The position numbers and the translations under genes are program-made. The notes beneath the pieces are model-generated. The model searched no databases. It was not told the DNA's origin and saw only the letters and a list, made by a program, of their open reading frames with translations. Of a stretch of DNA of 64,000 nt, positions 8,767-20,865 are shown one piece after another (the first letter of the stretch is position 1; every line of letters starts with the position of its first letter). The stretch spans positions 33,589-97,588 of the forward strand of contig NZ_JAHKRK010000003.1 in the NCBI RefSeq assembly GCF_019396355.1. The letters are read 5' to 3'. This stretch comes from Pseudonocardia nigra (GTDB lineage: Bacteria > Actinomycetota > Actinomycetes > Mycobacteriales > Pseudonocardiaceae).

Positions 8767-10782
8767 GTGCCCATCGCGACCGACCTGCCCGGTGTGGCGG
8801 AACTGCTGGAGGCGGCCGTCACCGCGGTCGGCGGGCAGCGCCGCGAGGGCCAGGACGCGATGGTGCAGGCCGTCCGCAAGGCCATCATCAGCGGCGAGCA
8901 CGTGGCCGTGCAAGCCGGCACCGGCACCGGCAAGTCGCTGGCCTACCTGGTTCCCGCCATCCACCACGCGATCGCCAAGGACACCACGGTCGTCGTCTCC
9001 ACGGCCACGATCGCGCTGCAGCGCCAGCTCGTCGACCGCGACCTCCCACGGGTGGCCAAGGCGCTCAAGCCGCTGCTCGGCCGCGCACCCACGTTCGCGA
9101 TCCTCAAAGGCAGGCGCAACTACCTGTGCCTCAACAAGCTCCACGGCGGCAATGACACCGACCCCGCCGACGAGCTGTTCGACCCGTTCGCGATCTCGAC
9201 GATGGGGCGGCAGATCAAGCGGCTGCACGAGTGGGCCGACACCACCGACACCGGCGATCGCGACGAGCTCGTGCCCGGTGTCCCCGACGCCACGTGGCGG
9301 CAGGTCTCGGTCACCGCGCGGGAGTGCCTGGGCGTGGCGAAGTGCCCGGTAGGCGAGGAGTGCTTCGCGGAGCGGGCCCGCGCCGAGGCCGGCAAGGCCG
9401 ACATCGTCGTCACCAACCACGCCCTGCTCGCGATCGACGCCCTCGAAGGCCGCCCGGTGTTGCCCGAGCACGACGTCGTCGTGGTCGACGAGGCGCACGA
9501 GCTGGTCGACCGCGTCACCGGAGTGGCCACGGCGGAGCTGACCTCCGGCACGGTCGGCATCGCCGCGCGCCGGCTGGGCAAGCTCGTCGACCAGGCCGTC
9601 GCCGACCGGCTCGCCGAGGCGGGCGAGGGCCTCGCCCTCGTGCTGGAGGACCTCCCGCCCGGCCGGTGGGAGGCCCTGCCGCGGTCCGCGGCGGGAGTGC
9701 TGTCGGCCATCCGCGACGCCGCAGCCTCGTGCCGCACCTCCCTGGGCTCCGACCGCCGGGAGGACCCCGAGGCCGCGGCCGGCCGCAAGGTCGCGCAGGC
9801 AGCGCTCGACGAGGTGGCCGACACGGCCGTCCGACTCCTCGGCGCGTTCGACGAGCCCGATCCGGCCAAGCGGCACGACGTCGTCTGGCTCGCCGAGCAG
9901 GGCCCGGACGGCGCGCGGCACAAGGTGCTGCGCGCCGCCCCGCTGTGGGTGGGAGGGCTGCTGCGGGAACGGCTCTTCGGCCGGTCCACCGTAGTGCTCA
10001 CCTCGGCCACCCTCGCCCTGGGCGGCAACTTCGACGCCCTGGCCCGGCAGTGGGGCCTCCCGCCTGCGGAGCGGGCCGCCGAGAGCACCGATCCCGTGCC
10101 CGACCCGGATGCGCCCAAGTGGTCGGGCCTCGACGTCGGCTCCCCGTTCGCCCATGCCCGCAGCGGCATCCTCTACGTCGCGAAGCGGCTGCCCCCGCCC
10201 GGCCGTGACGGGCTCCCGCCTGCGTACCTCGACGAGATCGCCGGGCTGGTCGAGGCGGCGGGCGGCCGCACGCTCGGGCTGTTCTCCTCGATGCGGGCGG
10301 CGAAGCAGGCCACCGAGGCTCTGCGCGGCCGGCTCGACACTCCCCTGCTGTGCCAGGGCGAGGACTCCACGATGCAGCTGGTCAAGCAGTTCGCCGAGGA
10401 CGAGGCCACGTCGCTGTTCGGCACGCTGTCGCTGTGGCAGGGCGTCGACGTGCCCGGCCCGTCGCTGTCGTGCGTGATCATCGACCGGATCCCGTTCCCC
10501 CGCCCGGACGACCCGCTGGTCGCCGCGCGGCAGCGCGCCACCGACGCCCGCGGCGGCAACGGCTTCCTCACCGTCTCGGCCACCCACGCCGCCCTGCTGC
10601 TCGCCCAGGGCGCGGGTCGGCTCCTGCGCGGGATGGACGACCGCGGCGTCGTCGCGATCCTGGACCCGCGGCTGGCCACCGCCCGCTACGGCGGGTTCCT
10701 GCGCGCGAGCCTGCCGCCGTTCTGGGCCACCGACGACCGGGAGAAGGTGCACGGCGCCCTGCGCCGCCTCCGCGGAGCCTGA
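8767..10782 (+). CDS. dinG: DinG/XPD-family ATP-dependent DNA helicase
   Basis: This 671-residue superfamily 2 helicase has Walker A GTGTGKS at 51-57, the DEAH box at 241-244 and four cysteines, C121, C187, C193 and C199, in the position of the XPD/DinG iron-sulfur cluster. The C-terminal helicase domain carries FGTLSLWQGVDVPG and QGAGRLLRG (motif VI). DinG-type enzymes unwind DNA 5' to 3', including R-loops and G-quadruplexes. The GTG at 8767 is the only start giving the normal N-terminus. In mycobacteria dinG lies beside pncB and clpS, so its presence extends that conserved neighbourhood. Confidence 0.9.
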   Translation: MPIATDLPGVAELLEAAVTAVGGQRREGQDAMVQAVRKAIISGEHVAVQAGTGTGKSLAYLVPAIHHAIAKDTTVVVSTATIALQRQLVDRDLPRVAKALKPLLGRAPTFAILKGRRNYLCLNKLHGGNDTDPADELFDPFAISTMGRQIKRLHEWADTTDTGDRDELVPGVPDATWRQVSVTARECLGVAKCPVGEECFAERARAEAGKADIVVTNHALLAIDALEGRPVLPEHDVVVVDEAHELVDRVTGVATAELTSGTVGIAARRLGKLVDQAVADRLAEAGEGLALVLEDLPPGRWEALPRSAAGVLSAIRDAAASCRTSLGSDRREDPEAAAGRKVAQAALDEVADTAVRLLGAFDEPDPAKRHDVVWLAEQGPDGARHKVLRAAPLWVGGLLRERLFGRSTVVLTSATLALGGNFDALARQWGLPPAERAAESTDPVPDPDAPKWSGLDVGSPFAHARSGILYVAKRLPPPGRDGLPPAYLDEIAGLVEAAGGRTLGLFSSMRAAKQATEALRGRLDTPLLCQGEDSTMQLVKQFAEDEATSLFGTLSLWQGVDVPGPSLSCVIIDRIPFPRPDDPLVAARQRATDARGGNGFLTVSATHAALLLAQGAGRLLRGMDDRGVVAILDPRLATARYGGFLRASLPPFWATDDREKVHGALRRLRGA

Positions 10783-10810
10783 TCGATCCGGCGCCCGTGA
10801 GCCCGATCGA

Positions 10811-10880
10811 CGGTGCACACCCCGCCGCCACCGTGCACATGGTGGGACGTGTGCACGGCCACCCGCAGGTGTGCACGGCC
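10811..10880. repeat. GTGCAC-rich short repeat between convergent genes
   Basis: Four GTGCAC palindromes occur at 10813, 10833, 10851 and 10871. The last two are part of a 20-base direct repeat beginning GTGTGCACGGCC. The cluster lies between the stops of dinG and the peptidyl-tRNA hydrolase gene. It may act as a terminator region or as a binding site for a dimeric protein; neither is shown. Confidence 0.55.
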
Positions 10881-10888
10881 GGCGAAGG

Positions 10889-14681
<3,793 letters not shown>

Positions 14682-14847
14682 TCTGCCTCCTGAACTGCTT
14701 GGCCGACTGGAACCGCTTGGCCAACTGGTTTTCCGGGCCGGTGGTGGAGCGCGGGCGTTCGAGCCCAGCGGGGATCGTAGCTCTACCCGACGTCGAAGGA
14801 CCCCGGGGGTTCGCCACACTTGCCGTCCGTCGCCCGCGCCGGAGTGG

Positions 14848-14897
14848 CAGCAAGGTGGCGATGCTGTCACTGGACGGCAGCATGGCCACCTTTGCTG
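14848..14897. repeat. Hairpin repeat family C, copy 1
   Basis: CAGCAAGGTGGCGATGCTG (14848-14866) pairs, with small mismatches, with CAGCATGGCCACCTTTGCTG (14878-14897) around the 11-base loop TCACTGGACGG. The same element, in the opposite orientation, lies at 63888-63936. It occupies the gap between the divergent ctaD and FetB-like genes. A short 19-base tandem repeat around CTTGGCC (about 14696-14732) lies beside it. Confidence 0.8.
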
Positions 14898-14932
14898 ACC
14901 TGCGCGGACGGGCCCGTGGCGAGCGCCTCCAC

Positions 14933-15721
14933 ATGATCGGCGGCAGGATCTTCGGCGTGGGTGGGGCGAATGTCGTCATCGGGCCGGCACTGGCCGTCGC
15001 CGCGGTGGTCGCCGTGGCGATCGCGGCGGCCGTCGGGCGGTGGGCCGGGCTCGGGACGGCCCGCGGCGCGTCGCTGGCCGCCGTCCGCGCCGTCGTGCAG
15101 CTCGGGGCGGTGTCGCTCCTGCTCGGCGCGATCATCGGTTCGATCCCGGCGAGCGCCGCCTTCGTCGCACTGATGGTCGGGGTCGCGGCCTGGACGTCCG
15201 CCCGCCGGGTCACCGGGCAGCCGGTGACCCGGGAGCGCAGCGGCGCCTGGGTGCTCCTGCCGATCGCGCTGGCCCCGCTCCCCGTCGTGGGCGCGCTCGT
15301 GGCGGGCGGGGTGGTGCCCCCGCTCGGCGTCGCGATCATCCCGATGGCCGGGATCCTCATCGGCGGCACGATGACGGCGACGTCGCTGGCGGGCAGGCGG
15401 GCGCTGGACGAGCTCAGCTCGCGCCGCGGCGAGGTCGAGGCCGCGCTGTCGCTGGGCTTCCTCGATCGGGACGCCGCGATTGAGATCGCCCGTCCGACGG
15501 CGGCGCAGGCGCTCGTACCCCCGCTCGACCAGACCCGCACGGTCGGGCTCGTCACGCTCCCCGGCGCGTTCGTCGGGATGCTGCTGGGCGGCGCGACGCC
15601 CATCGAGGCGGGAGCGGTCCAGCTGCTCGTGCTGCTCCTGCTGCTCGCCGTGGAGACGGTCGCGGTCGCCGTCACCGTGGAGCTGGTGTGCCGGGGCCGG
15701 ATCCGACGGCCGGCCGAGTAG
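14933..15721 (+). CDS. FetB/YbbM-like ABC permease (UPF0014)
   Basis: This 262-residue integral membrane protein has about seven hydrophobic segments. It contains the family segments [15 protein letters not shown] and PIMAG-like [19 protein letters not shown], and the signature [25 protein letters not shown]. In E. coli FetB works with the ATPase FetA in iron export. No FetA-like ATPase gene is adjacent, so the partner is encoded elsewhere or the protein works differently. The ATG at 14933 lacks a strong ribosome site; the open frame reaches further upstream through hairpin repeat C, which is unlikely to be coding. Confidence 0.8.
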   Translation: MIGGRIFGVGGANVVIGPALAVAAVVAVAIAAAVGRWAGLGTARGASLAAVRAVVQLGAVSLLLGAIIGSIPASAAFVALMVGVAAWTSARRVTGQPVTRERSGAWVLLPIALAPLPVVGALVAGGVVPPLGVAIIPMAGILIGGTMTATSLAGRRALDELSSRRGEVEAALSLGFLDRDAAIEIARPTAAQALVPPLDQTRTVGLVTLPGAFVGMLLGGATPIEAGAVQLLVLLLLLAVETVAVAVTVELVCRGRIRRPAE

Positions 15722-15739
15722 CCACCGCCGTGGCGGGGA

Positions 15740-16549
15740 TCACCGCAGCGGCGTGAACAGCTCCTCGAACAGCTCCGGCGTGGCGGCCGGGCTCGGTACC
15801 GGGTCGACGATGTAGAACTCCACGCCCATGCCCATCGCGAACATCGGGCCGGGCATCGCGAGCAGGAAGTGGTCGGGCCCCATCTGGCTGGCGTGCGCCC
15901 GCATCGACGCCTTCTTCTGCTCGACGAAGTCGACGGCGTCGACGCGGTGGGTGATCTCGGACTCCGGCTTGCCGAACGCGGGCGCCTCGGCCGCGGGCGG
16001 GGTCCACCCCTCGGGCAGCTGGCCCGACTCGGCCAGCCCACGGACGCCGCGGATCATCCAGTCGCGGTTGATCGTGCCCTGCGCCACCACGGGCACGGCC
16101 GACAGCTCGGCGGCGCGGCGGCCCACGCGGTGCACCTGGATGTGGTCGGGGTGCCCGTACCCGCCGTTGTCGTCGTAGATCGTGAGGACGTCCGGCTCCT
16201 CCTCGTCGAGGATCACCGCGAGCCGGCGCGCGGCGTGCTCGATGTCGCCCTGCCAGAAGCAGTAGGGCGCGTCGTTGGTGGGCTCGCCCATCATCCCGGA
16301 GTCGGTGTAGCCGAGGAACTCCACGCGCTTGGCGCCGATGGCGGCGGCCGACGCGTAGCACTCGGCGCTGCGCCGCATCGCGAGCGGCTCGCCCGGCGCG
16401 AGGACCCCCGGCACAGGCTCACCCAGCTCGCCGCGGGTGGCGAAGACGAGCACGACCCGGTGCCCGGCCGCCGCGGCGCGCGCGAGTGTGCCCGCGCTGC
16501 CGATCGACTCGTCGTCGGGATGCGCGTGGAAGGAGACGATGGTGCCCAC
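15740..16549 (-). CDS. PIG-L/LmbE-family deacetylase (MshB/Mca-like)
   Basis: The 269-residue protein has the zinc-binding signature AHPDDE (residues 9-14) right after the start and the second motif YGHPDHIQVH. This is the family of MshB, which deacetylates GlcNAc-Ins in mycothiol synthesis, and of Mca, which cleaves mycothiol conjugates. It is a little shorter than either and I cannot assign it to one. The GTG at 16549 is chosen because family members start directly before the AHPDDE strand. It converges on the FetB-like gene with 18 bases between stops. Confidence 0.83.
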   Translation of the reverse strand: MGTIVSFHAHPDDESIGSAGTLARAAAAGHRVVLVFATRGELGEPVPGVLAPGEPLAMRRSAECYASAAAIGAKRVEFLGYTDSGMMGEPTNDAPYCFWQGDIEHAARRLAVILDEEEPDVLTIYDDNGGYGHPDHIQVHRVGRRAAELSAVPVVAQGTINRDWMIRGVRGLAESGQLPEGWTPPAAEAPAFGKPESEITHRVDAVDFVEQKKASMRAHASQMGPDHFLLAMPGPMFAMGMGVEFYIVDPVPSPAATPELFEELFTPLR

Positions 16550-16619
16550 GGGGGCGAGGGTATCGGCGGCAAGCCCGGAACGGCGTCGGGCGCCGGGTGG
16601 GTAGGTCGCACGGGCCCCT

Positions 16620-16680
16620 GATCGCAAGACACGGAGGGCTCGCGGGCACCAGCGAGCCCCGCCTCCGGCGGATCTTGTGA
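16620..16680. other. Nested hairpin upstream of a dehydrogenase gene
   Basis: An eight-base perfect stem, GGGCTCGC (16636-16643) with GCGAGCCC (16652-16659), lies inside weaker outer pairings (CGGAG/CTCCG and CAAGA/TCTTG). It is between divergent genes, 50-110 bases before the ATG at 16733. It could be a terminator-like element or part of a leader; no known riboswitch pattern is recognised. Confidence 0.4.
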
Positions 16681-16732
16681 GAGCGACGCGCCGCATGACA
16701 GCCTCACACCGACCGCGAGGGAGGCGATCCGC

Positions 16733-17699
16733 ATGACCACGCTCGTCCTGCTCCCGCCGCAGGCCGAGGCCACCGCCGGATGGCCGCAGCGGCTGGAGAC
16801 GGAGGTGCCGGGGCTGCGCGTGCTCCGCCCGGAGTCGGCGGAGGACGCCGCCGACGCGCTGCGCACGGCGGACGCCGCGTTCGGCCCGCTGCCGCCCGAA
16901 CTGCTCGAGCACGCCGGGCCGCTGCGCTGGCTGCAGGCCCCGCAGGCCGGACCGCCCGCGGACTTCTACCACCCCGCGCTGGTCGAGCACCCCGTCCAGG
17001 TCACGAACATGCGCGACACCTACACCGACCACGTCGCCACGCACGCGGTGGCGCTAGTGCTCGCGATGGCGCGCGGGCTCCCCCGCTACGTGCGCGACCA
17101 GGAACGCGCGCGGTGGGCGCCGGACCGGGAGCCGGAGGCGGTGCTGCCGATGGCGGAGGCCACCGCGCTGGTCGTCGGGGCCGGGGCCGTCGGGGCCGAG
17201 GTGGGCCGGATGCTGGCCGCGTTCGGCACCCGGGTGGTCGGCGTCGACGCCCGGCGGACCGACCTGCCCCCCGGGTTCGCCGAGATCCACCCCGCCGATG
17301 CGCTGGACGAGCAGCTTCCCGGCGCCGACGTCGTGGTGGTCACCGTCCCGCAGACCCCGCAGACCGAGGGCCTGTTCGACGCCGCCCGGCTGGGCAGGTG
17401 CGCGCCGTCGGCGTTCTTCGTCAACGTCGGCCGCGGCGCCACCGTCGACCTCGACGCGCTCGTGACGACGCTGGAGGCGGGCGGGCTCGCCGGCGCGGCG
17501 CTCGACGTGTTCGAGACCGAGCCGCTGCCCGCCGACCACCCGCTGTGGGCACGCCGGGACGTGCTGATCACCCCGCACGTCGCGGCCGTCGGGCCACACG
17601 CCGACGAGCGTCGCTTCGCGGTCCTGCTCGAGAACGCCCGCCGCTTCGTCGACGGCCGGGAGCTGATCAACGTCGTGGAACAAGGCGCACTGGTTCTGA
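16733..17699 (+). CDS. D-2-hydroxyacid dehydrogenase, expected stop missing
   Basis: A D-isomer-specific 2-hydroxyacid dehydrogenase with the NAD-binding loop VVGAGAVGAEVGRML, the NVGRGATVDLDAL block, the catalytic glutamate in FETEPLP and the histidine in ITPHVAA. The ATG is preceded by GGGAGG at eight bases. Family similarity ends near FVDGRELINVVEQ (about 17685), where a stop is expected, but this frame has none until 19027. It therefore runs antisense through about 1.3 kb of the next gene. A TGA one base out of frame lies at 17697-17699, and I end the feature there. Either a single-base change removed the stop or the protein carries a long artificial tail. Confidence 0.7.
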
Positions 17700-17700
17700 C

Positions 17701-19539
17701 TCAGGTCAGGACCCTGGTCAGCGCCGGGCCCACCTCGGCGAGCCGCCGCACCGTCTGCGCCGATCCGCCGCCGCGGGCGGCCAGTGCGGCCGCCGCCGTC
17801 TCCGCCTCCGTCCCGCCCAGCGGCACGAGGACGTGCAGCCGGTCGATCCCGCCCAGCGCGGCGGCCGGGTCATCGCCCGTGGTGTGCAGGCAGTCCGACA
17901 GCAGCACCACCAGCCGCTCGTCGGCGACCGCGCCCGCGAGCTGCCGGGACGCCTCCCGCAGCCCGGCGGCCAAGTCGGTGACGCCGTGCCCGCGGAGGGC
18001 GACGAGCTCGGAGAGCAGCTCCTCCGGCGGCCGGCGCACCCCCTGGGCCTGGAGCACCCGCACGCCCGTCCCGAAGGCGAGGACGGCCGGTTCGGTCTTC
18101 CCCTCCCCCGCCAGCACGACGCCGGCCGCCGCCACGGCGGCGAGAGCGACGGCGTGGCCCTGCATCGAGCCCGAGATGTCGACGACGAGGCAGACCGCCT
18201 GGCGGTGCGCCGTCCAGGTGCGCGTGACGATGTCGGCTGCCGCGGGCCGGCGCGACGGCGTCGGCGTCCACCCGTCGAGGGTGCGGTCCAGGTCGAGGTC
18301 GCCGTCCAGGCTGCGGGACGGCCCGAGGCGACGCGCGCCCCGGGCGCGGGCCGGCCCGACGTGCCCGAGCCGCAGGAACACCCGCCCGGCCAGCCGCCGC
18401 GCGGCAGCGCGCAGCCCGGCGTCGGTGGCGACGGCCATGTCGGCGAGCAGCGCGGCCGCGCCCTCCTGGTCGCGGCCGAGCACCGCGTCGAACGCGGCGG
18501 CGTCCAACTCGCCGAGCTCCGGGGAGACCTCGTCGAACGCCTCGTGCCGGGCGGCGAGCTCGCGCCTGCCGACGGTGCGGCCCGCCTGCTCGCGCCCGGG
18601 GCGCGACCGGGGCTGGAAGCCTGCCGCGGGGTCCGGCAGGCCGTCAGCTTTTCCCGGGCCGTCCGCGGGGTCCTCGGTCGCCTCCGGGTCGGCGGGGTCC
18701 GGATCGGCGGGCCACAGCTCGTCGAGGAGCTCGTCGATCACCGACTCCGGCGTGCGGTCCACGCCGTCGGCGATCCGGATGCGGCCGGACAGGGCGGCGT
18801 ACGCGGCGTCGCGGCCCGTCCCCCGGTCCGGCACCGGCTGCGCCCGCAGCTCGGCGAGCCCCGTGAGCAGCAGCGCGAGGTCGATGGCGCCGCGCACCGA
18901 CGACCCCATCCGGACGTCCCGGTGGTCCCGCGTGGCCCGGGTGAGCGCCACCGACAGCTCCACCACCTGCCCGTTCAAGCCGGTGACCGAGGTGGTGATG
19001 GCGCGTTCCGCCGAGGCGTCCTGGTAGCCCAGCACCACCCGGCACATCCGGTCGGCGATCGCCTGGCTGACCCGCGCGGTGCCCACGGCGTCGAACGGGT
19101 TCATCGCCGCGATCAACCGGAACTCCCGCCCGGCCTGCACCGTGCCCAGCCGCGGGACCGCGATCTCGCCCTCGGTGAGCACGGTGATGAGGACGTTGAG
19201 CGTTTCCTCGGGGACGCGGTTGAGCTCCTCGAGGTAGAGGAGCCCGCCCTCGCGCATGGCGGTGAGCAGCGGGCCGTCCACGAAGGACGCCGGGTGGTAG
19301 CCCTCGGCGAGCACCTGCGCCGGGTCGAACTGGCCGACGAGCCGCGCGGGCGTCAGCTCGGCGTTGCCCTCGACGAACACCACGGTGCGGCCGGCGTCGC
19401 GGGCGATCGAGCGCAGCAGCGTCGACTTGCCGGTGCCGGGCGGGCCCTCGAGCACGATGTGCCTGCCGGTCGCGAGCGCGACCGTGAGCACCTCGCGCTC
19501 GCGCCGCAGCCCGACGACCGGGGTGGGGACAGTGGTCAC
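17701..19539 (-). CDS. MoxR-type AAA+ ATPase fused to a VWA domain
   Basis: The 612-residue protein combines an N-terminal MoxR AAA+ module (Walker A GPPGTGKST at about 33-41, Walker B region LLYLEELNR, sensor IAAMNPFDA) with an acidic/Pro linker and a C-terminal von Willebrand A domain. The VWA domain has the metal site DISGS starting at D454. MoxR-VWA pairs act as metallochelatase-like chaperones that mature enzymes or protein complexes; here both are in one chain. The GTG at 19539 follows AGGAG by about six bases. The NDMA-type ADH upstream on the same strand is a possible client, by proximity only. Confidence 0.85.
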   Translation of the reverse strand: MTTVPTPVVGLRREREVLTVALATGRHIVLEGPPGTGKSTLLRSIARDAGRTVVFVEGNAELTPARLVGQFDPAQVLAEGYHPASFVDGPLLTAMREGGLLYLEELNRVPEETLNVLITVLTEGEIAVPRLGTVQAGREFRLIAAMNPFDAVGTARVSQAIADRMCRVVLGYQDASAERAITTSVTGLNGQVVELSVALTRATRDHRDVRMGSSVRGAIDLALLLTGLAELRAQPVPDRGTGRDAAYAALSGRIRIADGVDRTPESVIDELLDELWPADPDPADPEATEDPADGPGKADGLPDPAAGFQPRSRPGREQAGRTVGRRELAARHEAFDEVSPELGELDAAAFDAVLGRDQEGAAALLADMAVATDAGLRAAARRLAGRVFLRLGHVGPARARGARRLGPSRSLDGDLDLDRTLDGWTPTPSRRPAAADIVTRTWTAHRQAVCLVVDISGSMQGHAVALAAVAAAGVVLAGEGKTEPAVLAFGTGVRVLQAQGVRRPPEELLSELVALRGHGVTDLAAGLREASRQLAGAVADERLVVLLSDCLHTTGDDPAAALGGIDRLHVLVPLGGTEAETAAAALAARGGGSAQTVRRLAEVGPALTRVLT

Positions 19540-19603
19540 GGCGGCTCCTGACGACAGCGGTCGGCGGGGTGGACCGGTCCGGTCCACCCCGCCCCCAGTG
19601 TGC

Positions 19604-20728
19604 TCAGCTGTAGACGATGACGCCGCGGATGTTCTTGCCGTCGTGCATGTCCCGGTAGCCCTGCTGGACCCCGTCGAGCGTGTAGGTCTTGGTGACCAGC
19701 TCGTCGAGCTTCAGCACGCCGTCGCGGTAGAGCTGCAGCTGGCGCAGGATGTCCCAGTTCGGGTTCGACATGCCGAACATCGCACCCTGCAGGCGCTTCT
19801 GGAAGAGCGTGAGCTCGGAGATCGCGATCGGCAGACCGACCTCCTGGATGTTGCCCAGGCCGGTGACGACGCACGTGCCGGCCTTGCGGATCGCGGAGAA
19901 CGCCTGCGCGACGTGCTCGGGCTTGGTGACGCCCACCGTGACGATCGCGGAGTCGGCGCCCTGCCCGTTGGTGAACTGCCGCGCGAGCTCGGCAGCCTCC
20001 TCCATCGACTCGACCGCGTGCGTGGCGCCGAGCTCCTGCGCCTTCTCGCGCTTGAAGGCGACCGGGTCGACCGCGATGACGTTGGACGCCCCGGCGTGCG
20101 CCGCACCCTGTACGGCGTTGATGCCGATGCCGCCGATGCCCATGACGATCACGGTGTGGCCGGGCTGGACCTCGGCGGAGTTGACCGCGGAGCCCCACCC
20201 CGTGCCGACGCCGCAGCCGACGAGGCAGGCCTTGTCCAGCGGGATGTCGTCGGGCACCTTGACGGCCGAGTCGGCGGAGACCGTGGTCGTCTCCAGGAAC
20301 GTCGAGATGCCGCACATCTGGCCCACCGGCGCGCCGCCGTCGGACAGGTGCAGCCGGTAGTCGGTGGGGTCGCCCCAGCGGGAGCCCGCCAGCAACCCCG
20401 CCCCGAGGTCGCAGAGGTTCTGCATACCGGACGCGCACCAGCGGCAGTGCCCACAGGCCGGCAGGAACGAGAAGACGACGTGGTCGCCCTCCTTCAGCCC
20501 CTTCCTGTTGTACCCGGCCTTCGTGACGATGCCCGCGCCCTCGTGGCCGCCGGCGAACGGGTACACGCCGACCGGGATGTCGCCGGTCGCCACGTGGTCG
20601 TCGGAGTGGCACATCCCCGACGCCACCATCTTGACCTGGATCTCGCCCTCGCGCGGGTCGTCGACCTCGAGGTCGACCACCTCGTACTTGCCCGGTGCCT
20701 GCCGGACGATCGCTCCGCGGGTCTGCAT
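19604..20728 (-). CDS. NDMA-dependent, zinc-containing alcohol dehydrogenase
   Basis: A 374-residue class III-like alcohol dehydrogenase. C40 in MCHSDDH and the GGHEGAG histidine are catalytic zinc ligands, PACGHCRWCASGMQNLC gives the structural zinc, and GIGGIGINAVQGA is the NAD loop. It resembles the group (TIGR03989-type) linked to the redox cofactor mycofactocin, whose NAD stays bound and is reoxidised by an external acceptor; no mycofactocin genes are in this window. The ATG at 20728 has AGGGAG at eight bases. It is divergent from the acyl-CoA ligase gene, which suggests oxidation of an alcohol followed by acid activation in one pathway. Confidence 0.88.
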   Translation of the reverse strand: MQTRGAIVRQAPGKYEVVDLEVDDPREGEIQVKMVASGMCHSDDHVATGDIPVGVYPFAGGHEGAGIVTKAGYNRKGLKEGDHVVFSFLPACGHCRWCASGMQNLCDLGAGLLAGSRWGDPTDYRLHLSDGGAPVGQMCGISTFLETTTVSADSAVKVPDDIPLDKACLVGCGVGTGWGSAVNSAEVQPGHTVIVMGIGGIGINAVQGAAHAGASNVIAVDPVAFKREKAQELGATHAVESMEEAAELARQFTNGQGADSAIVTVGVTKPEHVAQAFSAIRKAGTCVVTGLGNIQEVGLPIAISELTLFQKRLQGAMFGMSNPNWDILRQLQLYRDGVLKLDELVTKTYTLDGVQQGYRDMHDGKNIRGVIVYS

Positions 20729-20806
20729 GCTGTTCTCCCTTGAACATTGGCTGCGGTCGTTCATAGCAGTGTGCGCATGGAAGGGAAAGCCACCTTCTAC
20801 GAAATG

Positions 20807-20834
20807 TTGACGGAGCGTGAGTAACCAGTAGAGT
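20807..20834 (+). promoter_or_regulatory. Sigma70-like promoter of the acyl-CoA ligase gene
   Basis: TTGACG at 20807-20812 and TAGAGT at 20829-20834 are separated by 16 bases, a good match to the housekeeping consensus. The predicted transcription start would be about 25 bases before the ATG at 20866, and GGAG at 20855-20858 serves as ribosome site. The promoter lies in the 137-base gap shared with the divergent ADH gene. Confidence 0.55.
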
Positions 20835-20865
20835 TCGCCCCACCGACTTGGACCGGAGCAGCTCC

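Noticed and set aside
8650..10818. Minus-strand 722-codon frame opposite dinG
   Set aside because: It is antisense to a helicase with all motifs intact, and shows no domain of its own.
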